DNA from: Candida dubliniensis CD36
Taxonomy: Eukaryota; Ascomycota; Pichiomycetes; Serinales; Debaryomycetaceae
Direction of reading: 5' to 3'
NCBI RefSeq assembly: GCF_000026945.1
Contig: NC_012861.1
Location: 1,240,001-1,304,000 of the forward strand
Length of the DNA: 64,000 bases
The notes beneath the pieces are model-generated. The model worked only from the letters and a program-made list of their open reading frames with translations. It was not told the DNA's origin and searched no databases. Shown here one piece after another: positions 27,859 through 38,548 of the stretch; positions within the stretch are counted from its first letter, which is position 1; each line of letters starts with the position of its first letter. Position numbers and translations under genes: made by a program.

Positions 27859-27885
27859 CTAAACAAAAAAAAAAGTTGGTTAGTA
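27859..27885 (-). other. Candidate 3' splice region (TACTAAC, T-tract, TTTAG) in the 5' leader
   Basis: On the reverse strand a perfect TACTAAC branch point (27885-27879) is followed by a T-rich tract and TTTAG ending at 27859. The exon that would follow (27858-27703) has stops in all three frames before the ATG at 27702, so this would be a leader intron. I could not find a convincing GTATGT donor upstream. Confidence 0.45.
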
Positions 27886-28647
27886 ATTAGGACAAAAGCA
27901 ATATCAGGTACAGGTGAATATCGAAAAAAAAAAAATAAAGGAAATATAACCATGTATTCAATGTTTTCAAGATAACAAAAAAAAAAAAAAATAAAAAGAG
28001 CTCCAAACTATCTGCTTACTTTACATTTCAAAAACACAGTTTTCTATGAAAACAAAAGAGTAAGAAAATTCATCTGGAAGAGAATTGCTATCCCCTAAAA
28101 AGTAAGGTAAACCGTTGAAGGTGCTCAAATTTGGGAAAGTACAAACAAATACAATGAAGAGAATTTTGACAATAATTTGCTACCCAAATTAAATGTAAAA
28201 AAAAAAAAATACTGATTATATGAGTGATCCACAAAATTAGTTAAATTTGGATTGATCTTGTATTAAAGTTTTAAGCTTCATTCCAAACCTGAGAGTCTAT
28301 TTTCCATCTTCGTTTTACTCTTTATTTTTTGTTTTTTTTGTACGTTCAAAGTTGAACTCTGTATACTTTTTTTCCGTCTACATTTTCGCAGCCAAATTGT
28401 TACCCTTCAAGATTAGGGTGCCTAATAACATGATAAAACTATAAAGCATCACCAGTATTCAATCTTGATATAAAACAATGGCCTTTAATTGATTTCTTTT
28501 GTTATTAAGATATTTTGAAAGAATAATATCACAAACGATATTAAATGAGAGTATGGTTTCAACAATTACTTGCAGTTACTCCGAAATATGTTTAGTTTAA
28601 TATATAGGTCGTGTAGAAGGTACGGAACCATTAACTAAATTTTTCAA

Positions 28648-28654
28648 TGAGTCA
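28648..28654 (+). promoter_or_regulatory. Gcn4 response element (TGAGTCA) upstream of ILV1
   Basis: A perfect TGAGTCA lies 185 bp before the ILV1 ATG. Gcn4 controls amino-acid biosynthesis genes, including branched-chain genes, in Candida and Saccharomyces. The match to site and gene class makes it plausible; it is not proven. Confidence 0.5.
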
Positions 28655-28838
28655 AAAACATCAACACACTAACAATGGAATTAGTGAGTGAAAAAAAAAA
28701 AAGTCCCAATAAATTCTTGTTCTTTCATTTTACCAATATTATTTCACAGGACTAGGAAATTGCAATTCAAGCATATCTGATTTTTCTTTTTCTAGTTGTA
28801 TCCCCCCAGTCTTCAACTGAATACAAAAAAAAAGGCCC

Positions 28839-30557
28839 ATGTCAATCACTCGACTTTCAAGTGCTAAGGTTTTTTTAAATGGCACATCACGCAAACTACA
28901 GGTACTAAGATTAAATAGTACAACGACCAAACCCCTTACCCCTAGACAAAAATGGCCTGAACTTTTGAACTCGGATTTCATAGTGAATTCACAAGGTGAG
29001 AGACAACCAGATTATGTCAAATTGATATTAACTTCAAGAGTTTACGATGTTGTGGACGAAGCTGGTACACCACTAACCAATGCTATCAATTTATCTCATA
29101 GATGTGGTGCCAACATTTACCTTAAAAGAGAGGACCTTTTACCGGTATTTTCGTTCAAGTTGAGAGGTGCATATAATATGATTGCTCATTTGCATTCAAA
29201 TTCCCCACAACCTATTTCGGGTGTTATTGCTTGCTCTGCAGGAAACCATGCTCAAGGAGTAGCATTTTCTTCGAGTAAATTGAATATCCCAGCCACCATA
29301 GTTATGCCAACTCCAACACCTTCTATCAAATACACCAATGTTTCAAGATTGGGTGCCCAAGTTGTATTATATGGTGACGATTTTGATTCAGCAAAACAAG
29401 AGTGTGAAAGGTTGAGCTCAGAGCAAAATTTAATTAATATTCCACCTTTCAACCATCCGTACGTTATTGCTGGCCAGGGTACAATTGCTTTAGAGATTGC
29501 CAGACAATTGAGATTAGATAAATTGAACGCCATATTTGTTCCTGTTGGAGGAGGTGGTTTAATTGCAGGTGTGGCAGTGTATTTGAAGCATATTGCCCCT
29601 CATGTCAAAATCATAGGGGTAGAAACGTATGACGCTGATGCGATGAATCAGTCTTTGAAAAACAACCGCCTGGTTACCTTGGATAAAGTTGGCTTGTTTG
29701 CAGATGGTACTGCCGTGAAAGTACTCGGTGATGAAACCTGGAGACTAGCAAAAGAGTATGTAGATGACGTTGTTCTTGTCAACACTGATGAATTGTGTGC
29801 TGCTATTAAAGACATTTTTGAAGACACAAGGCTGATTGTCGAACCCTCTGGAGCATTGTCTGTCGCTGGATTGAAAAAGTACATTGAAGAACATCCCGAG
29901 ATTGATCACAGGGATAAAACATATGTTCCAATTTTGTCAGGTGCTAATATGAATTTTGATAGATTGAGGTTTGTAAGCGAAAGAGCAGTTTTGGGTGAAG
30001 GAAAAGAAGTGTCGTTGGCTGTTACCATTCCCGAGAAACCTGGTGAGTTTGCTAGATTGCAAAAAGTTATTAATCCACGTGCCATCACCGAATTTTCATA
30101 CAGATATAATAACGAGGAAAATGCTGATATATTTGTGTCGTTTAATGTTGTGGATAAAAAGAAAGAAAAATCATCAGTTATAACAGCAATGGAAAACTGT
30201 GGATTTGAAGTTGTTGATATTTCGGATAACGAATTGGCAAAGTCTCATGGACGTTATTTAGTTGGTGGTAAGTCACAATCTACAACACAATCGAATGAAA
30301 AAATTTATCAATTTGAGTTCCCTGAAAAACCAAACGCTTTGTTCAACTTTTTGCAAGCATTAAAGAGCGATTGGAATATCAGTTTGTTTAATTACAGAAA
30401 CCATGGTCATGATGTTGGGAAAATCTTGTGTGCATTTACTCTTCCTGAAGGATCGGAGAAAGATTTCCAAGAATTTTTAAAGAACGTTGGTTACACTTTT
30501 GTCGATGAATCTGACAACATCTTTTACAAAAAGTTTTTGAGAAGCTCACAAAAATAA
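28839..30557 (+). CDS. ILV1: Threonine dehydratase (isoleucine biosynthesis), mitochondrial, 572 aa
   Basis: A PLP enzyme that deaminates threonine to 2-oxobutanoate, the first step to isoleucine. The N-terminus (MSITRLSSAKVFLNGTSRKL) is Arg/Ser-rich, like a mitochondrial presequence. The PLP lysine is K107 in FSFKLRGAYN. SAGNHAQG and the phosphate-binding GGGGL motif follow. From about residue 380 there are two ACT-like regulatory domains, with SDNELAKSHGRYLVGG and LFNYRNHG, which give isoleucine feedback. The length matches S. cerevisiae Ilv1 (576). Codon 332 is CTG in the EDTR-x-IVEPSGAL motif, where I recall Ser in homologues. A Gcn4 site lies upstream. It is convergent with GUF1, with 76 bp between stops. 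Confidence 0.96.
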   Translation: MSITRLSSAKVFLNGTSRKLQVLRLNSTTTKPLTPRQKWPELLNSDFIVNSQGERQPDYVKLILTSRVYDVVDEAGTPLTNAINLSHRCGANIYLKREDLLPVFSFKLRGAYNMIAHLHSNSPQPISGVIACSAGNHAQGVAFSSSKLNIPATIVMPTPTPSIKYTNVSRLGAQVVLYGDDFDSAKQECERLSSEQNLINIPPFNHPYVIAGQGTIALEIARQLRLDKLNAIFVPVGGGGLIAGVAVYLKHIAPHVKIIGVETYDADAMNQSLKNNRLVTLDKVGLFADGTAVKVLGDETWRLAKEYVDDVVLVNTDELCAAIKDIFEDTRLIVEPSGALSVAGLKKYIEEHPEIDHRDKTYVPILSGANMNFDRLRFVSERAVLGEGKEVSLAVTIPEKPGEFARLQKVINPRAITEFSYRYNNEENADIFVSFNVVDKKKEKSSVITAMENCGFEVVDISDNELAKSHGRYLVGGKSQSTTQSNEKIYQFEFPEKPNALFNFLQALKSDWNISLFNYRNHGHDVGKILCAFTLPEGSEKDFQEFLKNVGYTFVDESDNIFYKKFLRSSQK

Positions 30558-30633
30558 TGATTCTATTAGTTGAATAAACAATCTATATACATGTATATCT
30601 TGTAAGGTATTATGGTATCTCTTTTGTTATAGT

Positions 30634-32598
30634 CTAATCTTCTCGACGTAAAAAAGCTTGATAAGCGTCGTTCTTGATTGTCACTTTACCACTTAATTTC
30701 ATCTGTTTCTTTCCTTCCTTTTGTCTTTCCAACAACTTCTTGTATCTTGAAATGTCTGCTGCATGTAGCCTTTGGGTAACGTCTTTTCTTTTTGCTTTAA
30801 TGGTTTCTCTTGCCACTACTTTATTATTAATCTTTGCTTGAATAGCAACTTCAAATAATTGGTAACTCAAATATTTCTTGAACCTCGTAACGTATTCCTT
30901 CCCCCTTGCTTGCGCCTGTGATCTGTGTATAACTGTAGTTAACGCGTCTTGAGGTTCACCATTCACACAAAGCTGCATTTTAACTATATCTGACTTTCTA
31001 TATCCTGCTTCTTCATAATCAAGGGAAGCATATCCTTTGGTACATCCCTTTAGTTTCCCAAAAAAGTCCTCCACAAGTTGTGAAGTTGGAATCTCATACT
31101 TTAGCAATACCTGTCCTGTTGTTAAGTATTCGATTTCTTTCTGTTCTCCTCGATTATTTAAACACAACGTCATAACATTTCCAATATATTCGTTTGGAAC
31201 AGTCATTATTGCCTCAACATATGGTTCCATATAGCTTTCGACATCATAATGTTTCTGGTTATCTGGGAAATCATCAGGGTTTGTCACAATTTTTTCTTCA
31301 CCATTCTTATAAATGATCTTGTAGGGCACCGTAGGAGCTGTCAAAATAATCTTTGCCCCATATTCTTTTTCTAATCTCTCCTTAAACACTGATGCATGTA
31401 ACGAGCCCAAGAATCCCAATCTCCAACCTAGCCCTAATGCATTAGATGTTTCCTGCTCCAAGGTTACCGATCTGTCATTCAAAACTAAATTCTGCATTTG
31501 GTCATCCATAGCATTAAATTCTTTGCCATCTGCTGGGAATGCCCCAACAAACACCATTGGCTTAGGCTCTTCAAATCCGGGTAATGGTTCAAGATCTTCA
31601 TGCTTGCCCATTTGGTAAAACGTGTCACCCACAAGGGCTTCTCGAGGGTTCTTCATCCCTGGTATAATATAGGCGACTTGTCCTGCTTTAATAAAACTGG
31701 TTGGGGTTCTATCTGGATACATTATCCCAACTTCCTTAACGTCGTATGTCCTATTTGTGTGTGCTGACAAGATTTTCATACCTTTTTTCATTTTCCCATC
31801 CACAATATGAACAAGCATTACCACGCCAACGTATGGATCATGCCATGAATCCACCAATAAGGCTCTCAAAGGTTTGTTCACGTCACACACAGGAGAAGGG
31901 ATATTTTTAATAACAGAGGGAATTATCTGTTCAACATTTAAACCGGTTTTGGCGCTTACTGCGATGCAATCATTAGGGTCTAACTCAAATGTCGTCTCAA
32001 TCTGTTCCTTAGCTCCAGCAATGTTAGCCAGATCTAAATCAATCTTGTTTATTATAGGAATCAATTTTAATCCCATGCTGTATGCCAAGTAGAAATTTGC
32101 TACTGTCTGTGCTTGCACCCCCTGAGATGCATCGACCAACAACAATGCTCCACCACAGGATGCGTATGACCTTGATACTTCTGCTCTAAAATCAACATGC
32201 CCAGGTGTATCAACCAAGTGTAACAAATAATCTTGTTTCCCATCGTTATAAAACATAGACACTGTCTGGGCTTTAACCGTAATTCCTCTTTCCCTCTCGA
32301 CATCTAATTTATCCAAAACCTGAGACTTGGATCCTGGCTTAATCACCCCCGTCATTTCCAACAATCGATCTGATAATGTGGATTTACCATGATCCACGTG
32401 TGCTACAATACTGAAGTTCCGATAGTTTTCAATTGGTATTTTATCTATTCTTTCTTCAAGTGCCTTTCGATATTGATCTTGACTGATCTTGATCTTCATC
32501 TCCTCCACAGAGTATAGTAGTTTCAGAGCTGTCAACCATCTTTTCAGTAAAAAATGGCCATACTTTAAAATATTCCCAGATTTCGGCCTTAGTAGCAT
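30634..32598 (-). CDS. GUF1: Mitochondrial elongation factor 4 (LepA/Guf1) GTPase, 654 aa
   Basis: A translational GTPase of the LepA family, which back-translocates or resets mitochondrial ribosomes under stress. The G1 motif is [10 protein letters not shown], then [13 protein letters not shown] (G2), VDTPGHVDF (G3) and INKIDL (G4). The C-terminal LepA-specific region includes [15 protein letters not shown], and [14 protein letters not shown] lies close to the end, as in bacterial LepA. An N-terminal ~55-residue extension rich in Lys/Arg/Leu is a likely mitochondrial targeting sequence. It starts with ATG at 32598. The S. cerevisiae protein is 645 aa. It is near MEC3 here as in S. cerevisiae (YLR288C/YLR289W). 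Confidence 0.95.
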   Translation of the reverse strand: MLLRPKSGNILKYGHFLLKRWLTALKLLYSVEEMKIKISQDQYRKALEERIDKIPIENYRNFSIVAHVDHGKSTLSDRLLEMTGVIKPGSKSQVLDKLDVERERGITVKAQTVSMFYNDGKQDYLLHLVDTPGHVDFRAEVSRSYASCGGALLLVDASQGVQAQTVANFYLAYSMGLKLIPIINKIDLDLANIAGAKEQIETTFELDPNDCIAVSAKTGLNVEQIIPSVIKNIPSPVCDVNKPLRALLVDSWHDPYVGVVMLVHIVDGKMKKGMKILSAHTNRTYDVKEVGIMYPDRTPTSFIKAGQVAYIIPGMKNPREALVGDTFYQMGKHEDLEPLPGFEEPKPMVFVGAFPADGKEFNAMDDQMQNLVLNDRSVTLEQETSNALGLGWRLGFLGSLHASVFKERLEKEYGAKIILTAPTVPYKIIYKNGEEKIVTNPDDFPDNQKHYDVESYMEPYVEAIMTVPNEYIGNVMTLCLNNRGEQKEIEYLTTGQVLLKYEIPTSQLVEDFFGKLKGCTKGYASLDYEEAGYRKSDIVKMQLCVNGEPQDALTTVIHRSQAQARGKEYVTRFKKYLSYQLFEVAIQAKINNKVVARETIKAKRKDVTQRLHAADISRYKKLLERQKEGKKQMKLSGKVTIKNDAYQAFLRRED

Positions 32599-32778
32599 CT
32601 CTTCAATAAGGGAGTGATTTTCATATTTCTATGTGTCGCTTCAATCTGGAAAATTTTTAATTCTGTTATAGTACACATAATCTCGAGAGGGAGAGAGAAA
32701 AAAAAAAGAAAATACACACATACTAAATCATACATTTTGCGACATGTAAAACTACTTTGTTAAAACAGTACATATTTT

Positions 32779-33957
32779 TTAGGCATTGGCTTTAGCAAAT
32801 TCATTTACCAAGTCAACTAGAGACTGGACACTCTTCAAGGTAACAGCATTATATATAGAAGCTCTCATACCACCAACTGATCTGTGTCCCTTTAATCCTG
32901 CCAACTTTCTCTTAGCAGCTTCTGCAATAAACTTAGCTTCCAAATCCTCGTTAGGTAATCTGAAAACAACATTCATGTTTGATCTTGCTTGAGAATTGAA
33001 TACAGGCAACTTGTAAAAGTCTGGATAAGATTCCAAGGCTTCGTATAAAATTGTTGCTTTCTTCTTATTGAGTTGCTCGGTGTGCTTGATACCCCCATCT
33101 GCAATCAATTTATCAGTCACAAGTTTCAAGATATAACAAGTAAAAATTGGAATTGTATTGTAAGCAGAATTATTCTTGACGACGGTTGGGTAATGGAATG
33201 CAATGGGCGATAAGGGAATATTTAAACTTTTTAATTCCTCGTCAGTAGCTTGATCCAACAAACTCTTTTTAATAATGTAAATAGTCAACCCAGCCAATCC
33301 AATATTCTTTTGGGCACCAGCCATAATCAAACCATATTTACTAATATCAATTTCCTTAGATAAAATGTTCGAGGACATGTCGGCAACCAATTCAACACCT
33401 TCAGGCAAGTAATCAGTACCTGGAATATCACTAAATTCAACACCATGCACCGTTTCGTTATCACACATATACAAATAAGAGACGTCTTTTCCAATTGGTT
33501 TCCATTCCGAGTATGGTGGAATGGTTCCGAAATTCTCACCTTTTGTGTTGACGACAATATCCACATCAAAGCCTAATCTTTGAGCCTCTTCGGAAGCTTT
33601 CTTGGACCAAGATCCAGTGATTGCATAGGCAGCTTTCCCTTTCTTCCCGGTTCTTTTGGCGTAGTTAGCGGTCAAATTGTAGGCAATTGATGAGAATCCA
33701 GTAGTGCCTCCTCCTTGCATAAAGAACACTTCATGAGTGTCTGGAATATTCAACAATCTAGTCAAATTTTCTTTAGTGTCATCGATAACTTTGATTGCAG
33801 GTTTTGAACGATGTGAAATTTCTCCAATTCCAATGTTATCGCCTTGATATGAGATCAAATCATAGGCAGCTTGTTGTAAAACTGAAGTTGGTAATAATGC
33901 TGGGCCAGCACCAAAGTAATTTGGTTCTTCACGGTCCAAAGTTCTTTGTTCTGACAT
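32779..33957 (-). CDS. SER1: Phosphoserine aminotransferase, 392 aa
   Basis: A class V PLP aminotransferase that makes 3-phosphoserine from 3-phosphohydroxypyruvate with glutamate. The start MSEQRTLDREEPNYFGAGPA is characteristic. Near residue 45 lies IGEISHRSK. FMQGGGTTGFSSI binds the cofactor phosphate. The PLP lysine is K217 in AGAQKNIGLAG. The end has KGHRSVGGMRASIYNAV with the substrate-binding Arg. It starts with ATG at 33957. A TGACTC half-match to the Gcn4 site at 34174-34179 lies about 220 bp upstream. In S. cerevisiae SER1 is next to GSP2; a GSP1 gene is in this same window. Confidence 0.96.
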   Translation of the reverse strand: MSEQRTLDREEPNYFGAGPALLPTSVLQQAAYDLISYQGDNIGIGEISHRSKPAIKVIDDTKENLTRLLNIPDTHEVFFMQGGGTTGFSSIAYNLTANYAKRTGKKGKAAYAITGSWSKKASEEAQRLGFDVDIVVNTKGENFGTIPPYSEWKPIGKDVSYLYMCDNETVHGVEFSDIPGTDYLPEGVELVADMSSNILSKEIDISKYGLIMAGAQKNIGLAGLTIYIIKKSLLDQATDEELKSLNIPLSPIAFHYPTVVKNNSAYNTIPIFTCYILKLVTDKLIADGGIKHTEQLNKKKATILYEALESYPDFYKLPVFNSQARSNMNVVFRLPNEDLEAKFIAEAAKRKLAGLKGHRSVGGMRASIYNAVTLKSVQSLVDLVNEFAKANA

Positions 33958-34186
33958 GTCTTTTTCTTCGAATTATTAAACTGAGTTGAATGAAGAATCA
34001 CTGTCTTGATTGCTTTAGGGTGTAAGACAGTTAATTAAAACAGACAGGGAAAGAGAAATTGTAAAAAAAAAAAAAATAAACAGTTTTCTCTGCAACCCCC
34101 CGTTTTATCAACAAAAAAAAAAAAAAAAATGTGCTGTTGAGCACAGAAAATATTAGTCATATAACTTGATTAATGACTCCGATCTA

Positions 34187-35146
34187 TTAGTGTATTATTC
34201 TAGAACCATTAATAAAATATACAATCTCAACATCATCTGTATCATCTAGCAAGCAATGTAAACTACACTCTCTTTCCCCAATATAAAGAATCACTGTTCG
34301 ACATCGGCCAACAATTTTGGAAGCCAGTTGCCAATCTTTCAATTTCAAGTTTACCTCAATTTCATCAATATCATTTATAATATCTTCCTCATGTTCCTCC
34401 AATTGACTAGGTCCATTTCGAAGTGTCTCTCTCAATGAATCATTTTCTGTGGTGGTTGGTTTGTGCACTTCCAATTTATCGTTCCAGCTAATTGTCACCT
34501 TGAATTTCCCAGTTTCTTGTAATATAAATCCTAGAAATCCCCCATTTCTTCGACTAGCTTTAATTGTAAAAGCCTCACTGGACGGCACTTTTTTGAATTT
34601 CTCCAATCTTTTAAACATGGTTACAAATTCATTAGGTAACTTCATTATCAATCCAAGGTCAGAATGTGTGGGCTCTTGTAGCATATCCTGTGCGTCTCGT
34701 AGTATCTTAACTGGTATTCTGAATGTGTGGTTGACAATATTGGCATTGATATTCAAATTGGAATAAAACAAAGCCAATGATGCTGTTCGTCCTGTTGTAG
34801 TGCTCGTGCCTTTAGCTCCAGAAGTATCCGTACGCTGTAACCGTATATTTAATCCTTCACTGTTTGCTTTATCAAAGTTTTTCAACGTCTGCACAAGTAA
34901 ATCTATATTGATTTCCATCAGAATTGTGTTGTCTCTCACACTCTGTATTTCACAGGTATCAAATATCGCAGAAACAGGTAGTTTACACCATACTTGCGGC
35001 TCCAGTTTTACAGATTGACCATTAACCAGAATCACACTAAGCTCACTTGGCGTGAATTTTAGAATAACAAATTTACGGACATGCGATATCAAAGATAAAG
35101 TATCCTTCAATTTCTCAGAACTTCTTGTCATCAATTTCAACTTCAT
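34187..35146 (-). CDS. MEC3: 9-1-1 checkpoint clamp subunit, Hus1/Mec3 family, 319 aa
   Basis: The frame is open upstream to 35221, but the first ATG is at 35146 and gives MKLKLMTRSSEKLKDTLSLI, matching the Hus1/Mec3 N-terminus (MKFR.../MKLKL...). Early features include KFVILKFTPSELSVIL and VWCKLPVSAIFD, paralleling the Hus1 LRISPDKLNFIL...MWCEL region. Later, HTFRIPVKILRDAQDMLQEP parallels Hus1 HDIPIKVIPRKLWKDLQEP. The protein would be one third of the PCNA-like ring loaded at damaged DNA for Mec1/ATR signalling. Its neighbourhood with GUF1, YSH1, SMD2 and CDC46 matches S. cerevisiae chromosome XII, where MEC3 is YLR288C. It is divergent from YSH1. Confidence 0.85.
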   Translation of the reverse strand: MKLKLMTRSSEKLKDTLSLISHVRKFVILKFTPSELSVILVNGQSVKLEPQVWCKLPVSAIFDTCEIQSVRDNTILMEINIDLLVQTLKNFDKANSEGLNIRLQRTDTSGAKGTSTTTGRTASLALFYSNLNINANIVNHTFRIPVKILRDAQDMLQEPTHSDLGLIMKLPNEFVTMFKRLEKFKKVPSSEAFTIKASRRNGGFLGFILQETGKFKVTISWNDKLEVHKPTTTENDSLRETLRNGPSQLEEHEEDIINDIDEIEVNLKLKDWQLASKIVGRCRTVILYIGERECSLHCLLDDTDDVEIVYFINGSRIIH

Positions 35147-35494
35147 TTTCAAAATATTGGATGATGAACGGGAAATAAGATATACACTCCTTGCAGCTTG
35201 TTTTAGTTGTTCTTTTGTCAAGGAATAAAATGTATGAGATAAGTGTATACAATCTGATTCACTTTAAAGCGCATGTAGAATACCGCGTCTTGTTAACAGA
35301 GAAGAGTTCACTCATTTTATCGCCATCTTCCAAAAAGCGACATTTCAATTAAAAAAAAAAAAAGAAAAACAAGTGGAAAAAAAAAAAAAAAAGAAAGCAC
35401 TTCTAATAGTGAAAAAGTACTTAGAAAGCTTCGTAAAACTTCAAAAGTTGAAAAGAAGCTCTGTTAATAAATCACATACAACGTGTACTAAACA
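35147..35494. other. MEC3-YSH1 divergent promoter
   Basis: 348 bp with two A-runs near 35350-35393. The sequence CCGCGTC at about 35283 is one mismatch from an MCB box. I see no perfect cell-cycle element or other recognisable site. Confidence 0.4.
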
Positions 35495-37858
35495 ATGAAT
35501 GAGCAGAACGAGTTTTCGGATGAAGAGAATTTCAAATTTTTTGGTCTTGGAGGTTGTAATGAAGTTGGAAGATCATGTCATATTATAGAATATAAAAACA
35601 AAGTCATAATGTTGGATGCTGGGATGCATCCAGCTCTAAGTGGGCATGCATCGTTTCCTTATTTTGATGAGTATGATATATCCAAAGTTGATATCTTGTT
35701 GATAAGCCACTTCCATGTCGATCACTCTGCGTCGTTACCATATGTTATGCAACAATCTAATTTCCGAGGGAAAGTATTTATGACACACGCAACAAAAGCT
35801 ATCTACCGGTGGCTAATGCAAGATTTTGTTCGAGTTACTTCAATAGGAAATTCACGATCTGGAGATGGTAGTGGTGGTGGTGAAGGTAGCAATTTATATA
35901 CCGATGATGATATCATGAAATCATTTGACCGAATTGAAACCATAGATTATCATTCCACCATGGAGATTGACGGAATAAGGTTTACAGCATATCATGCTGG
36001 GCATGTTTTAGGCGCATGTATGTATTTTGTCGAAATAGGAGGACTAAAAGTTTTGTTTACTGGTGATTATTCCAGGGAAGAGAATCGACACTTGCATGCA
36101 GCTGAAGTTCCACCATTGAAGCCGGATATTTTAATATGTGAATCAACTTTTGGTACAGGGACTCTTGAACCCAGACTAGAGCTAGAGAGAAAATTGACTA
36201 CCCATATACATGCAACAATCGCAAAAGGTGGGAGAGTGCTATTACCTGTGTTTGCACTTGGTAATGCTCAAGAATTATTATTGATTCTAGATGAGTATTG
36301 GAGTCAGAATGAAGATTTGCAAAATGTGAATGTCTTTTATGCCTCCAATTTGGCAAAAAAATGTATGGCTGTGTATGAAACTTATACGGGGATCATGAAT
36401 GATAAAATCCGTCTTTCATCAGCATCAAGTAAAAAGTCAAATCCTTTTGATTTCAAGTTTATCAAGTCCATTAAGGATTTATCGAAATTCCAGGATATGG
36501 GACCTTCTGTGGTGGTTGCCACGCCAGGTATGTTGCAAGCAGGGGTCTCGAGACAATTGTTAGAGAAATGGGCTCCAGATGGTAAGAACTTGGTGATATT
36601 GACCGGTTATTCAGTAGAAGGTACAATGGCAAAAGAACTTCTAAAGGAACCAACTATGATACAATCGGCCACGAACCCAGATTTGACGATCCCCAGACGT
36701 ATAGGCATCGAAGAGATTTCGTTTGCTGCCCATGTGGATTTCCAGCAAAATTCTGAGTTTATCGAAAAGGTTTCTCCTTCGAAGGTTATTTTAGTTCATG
36801 GTGATTCAGTTCCAATGGGTAGATTAAAATCCGCTTTATTAAGTAAATACGCTTCTCGTAAGGGAACAGATCAAGAAGTGAAGGTATATAATCCAAAAAA
36901 TTGTGAGGAATTGAAAATTGGGTTTAAGGGATTAAAGATTGCTAAAGTTTTGGGATCGTTGGCTGAAGAACAATTGCAGATTCTAAAGAAAGTAATACAA
37001 GATGAAGTAAGTGCCGAGAACTCCAAAATAACTGAGCTCACTCAAGAAGAAGCAGAAGAAGAAGAAGGGGATAAGATAAAGGAAAGCAAGGGCGAAACAG
37101 ATATAACTCAAAAGCCAAACGAATCATCTATAAAGGTGTTGAAAACTGGCCAAGTGGTGTCTGGTGTATTGGTATCCAAGGATTTCAACTTGAATCTTTT
37201 GCAGTTGCAGGATTTGCATGAATTTACTCAATTGTCTACATCAATAGTTAAATCAAAGATGCATTTGAAAATAAATGCTGATATATCGTTGATGGTTTGG
37301 CATCTTGAACAAATGTTTGGCTACATTAATGTTATTAATGACGACGAAGAAGAGTGGGAATGTGTGATAATGGATGTGGTAGACATTTTCATTGACAGAT
37401 CAAAGGGGCCGGGATTGTTTATTACAGTGGAATGGATTAATGACAACCTTATGGCTGATTCTTTAGCTGATAGTGTTATTGCTATTTTGTACTCGATAGA
37501 TTCGTCACCAGCATCTGTTAAGTTATCGAGCCAGAATCATACTCATGGTGATAACCATATAGTCAAAAAGGAAGATTCCATGGAAATTGATAGACCAGTT
37601 GAAGCACATGCGAAGAGTGATGTTCAAAGTAGAATTGAAAGAATCGCCTTACTATTAAAAGCTCAATTTGGCGATTCCCTAAAAGAATTACCGGAAGAAA
37701 AAGCTGTTATTCAAATTGGGAAAACGGTTGCTAATGTGGACTACAAGCGTTTAGAGGTTGAATGTTCATCAAAAGTGTTAAAGGATCGTGTGGAAAATGT
37801 CATCAAAAGAGGTTGTCAATTAACCGCCCCATTAAGTCAGAATTCGAAATTTACGTAG
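35495..37858 (+). CDS. YSH1: CPSF-73 / Ysh1 pre-mRNA 3'-end endonuclease, 787 aa
   Basis: A metallo-beta-lactamase/beta-CASP nuclease that cuts pre-mRNA at the poly(A) site within the cleavage and polyadenylation factor. The zinc motif HXHXDH is H72-F-H-V-D76-H77 in [10 protein letters not shown]. Other metal and CASP elements include [59 protein letters not shown] and [10 protein letters not shown] Gly/Ser insert near residue 130 ([13 protein letters not shown]) and an acidic segment near 515-530 are lineage-specific. The length of 787 aa is close to the S. cerevisiae protein (779). It starts with ATG at 35495. IPA1, a functional partner in yeast, is also in this window. Confidence 0.97.
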   Translation: MNEQNEFSDEENFKFFGLGGCNEVGRSCHIIEYKNKVIMLDAGMHPALSGHASFPYFDEYDISKVDILLISHFHVDHSASLPYVMQQSNFRGKVFMTHATKAIYRWLMQDFVRVTSIGNSRSGDGSGGGEGSNLYTDDDIMKSFDRIETIDYHSTMEIDGIRFTAYHAGHVLGACMYFVEIGGLKVLFTGDYSREENRHLHAAEVPPLKPDILICESTFGTGTLEPRLELERKLTTHIHATIAKGGRVLLPVFALGNAQELLLILDEYWSQNEDLQNVNVFYASNLAKKCMAVYETYTGIMNDKIRLSSASSKKSNPFDFKFIKSIKDLSKFQDMGPSVVVATPGMLQAGVSRQLLEKWAPDGKNLVILTGYSVEGTMAKELLKEPTMIQSATNPDLTIPRRIGIEEISFAAHVDFQQNSEFIEKVSPSKVILVHGDSVPMGRLKSALLSKYASRKGTDQEVKVYNPKNCEELKIGFKGLKIAKVLGSLAEEQLQILKKVIQDEVSAENSKITELTQEEAEEEEGDKIKESKGETDITQKPNESSIKVLKTGQVVSGVLVSKDFNLNLLQLQDLHEFTQLSTSIVKSKMHLKINADISLMVWHLEQMFGYINVINDDEEEWECVIMDVVDIFIDRSKGPGLFITVEWINDNLMADSLADSVIAILYSIDSSPASVKLSSQNHTHGDNHIVKKEDSMEIDRPVEAHAKSDVQSRIERIALLLKAQFGDSLKELPEEKAVIQIGKTVANVDYKRLEVECSSKVLKDRVENVIKRGCQLTAPLSQNSKFT

Positions 37859-38055
37859 GATTGTATAGTAGTGTACATTGAACAAAGTTATAACCCTCTT
37901 CTCGCTTTCTCGTTTTGTTTGTAGATTTTTTTTTCTTTTTTTCTCTTGTTCTGTTTTATCGCTTTTTAAAACTCATATAAACCAAACAAACTATTTCATC
38001 TTACTAGACACAGTATAACCTTGTGGATTACAAATACATTACAATAAAAGGCATT

Positions 38056-38455
38056 ATGAGGTATGTGTGATTAAGTATTGGCTTTTAAATTTCAGGATAC
38101 TAACAGTGTTTTTTTGTTTAGTGAACTTATAGATAGACCCCGTTCAGAATTAACTGAATTAGAATTGAAAACTTTAGAAGAATATGAATTTAATCATGGT
38201 CCAATGTCCATTTTGAATAACGCAGTTAAGAATGATACTCCCATAATAATATCATGTCGTAACAATCATAAATTGATAGGGAAAGTGAGAGCTTTTGATA
38301 GACACTGTAATTTGGTATTGGAAAATGTCAAAGAACTATGGACTGAGGATATCAAAAACAACAAGGGTAAAAAAATCAAAAGCATTTCCAAGGAGCGATT
38401 CATTTCAAAATTGTTTTTAAGAGGAGATTCGGTGATAATCATTTTAAAGGCATAA
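38056..38455 (+). CDS. SMD2: Core snRNP protein Sm D2, spliced: join(38056..38060, 38122..38455), 112 aa
   Basis: Exon 1 is only ATGAG (38056-38060). The intron 38061-38121 starts GTATGT, has a perfect TACTAAC at 38098-38104 and ends TAG. Joining gives [20 protein letters not shown], which matches the SmD2 N-terminus. Reading straight through the intron instead would give a false start at 38078. The rest has Sm1 and Sm2 motifs: [23 protein letters not shown] with the conserved D-x-H-x-N, and [11 protein letters not shown] at the end. SmD2 is one of seven proteins in the Sm ring on U1, U2, U4 and U5 snRNAs. It is tandem after YSH1 and convergent with CDC46. Confidence 0.96.
38061..38121 (+). 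other. SMD2 intron (61 nt)
   Basis: Donor GTATGT at 38061, branch point TACTAAC at 38098-38104, acceptor TTTAG ending at 38121, 17 nt from branch site to acceptor. All three signals are the yeast consensus. Removal restores the SmD2 N-terminus. Confidence 0.95.
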
Positions 38456-38548
38456 AATTAAATAGTACTTGTATTATAATATTACATAAAAAGAGAAATA
38501 AAAACAACCAAATGTAAAATAAAATAAAAAAAAAAAGGGCGACCAAGC

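Larger units (their letters stand above)
27703..28838. other. Divergent intergenic region upstream of the 26554-27702 gene and ILV1
   Basis: 1.1 kb, AT-rich with many A-runs. It holds a candidate 5'-leader intron acceptor for the minus-strand gene (27858-27885) and a perfect Gcn4 site for ILV1 (28648-28654). I see no other gene in it. Confidence 0.55.
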
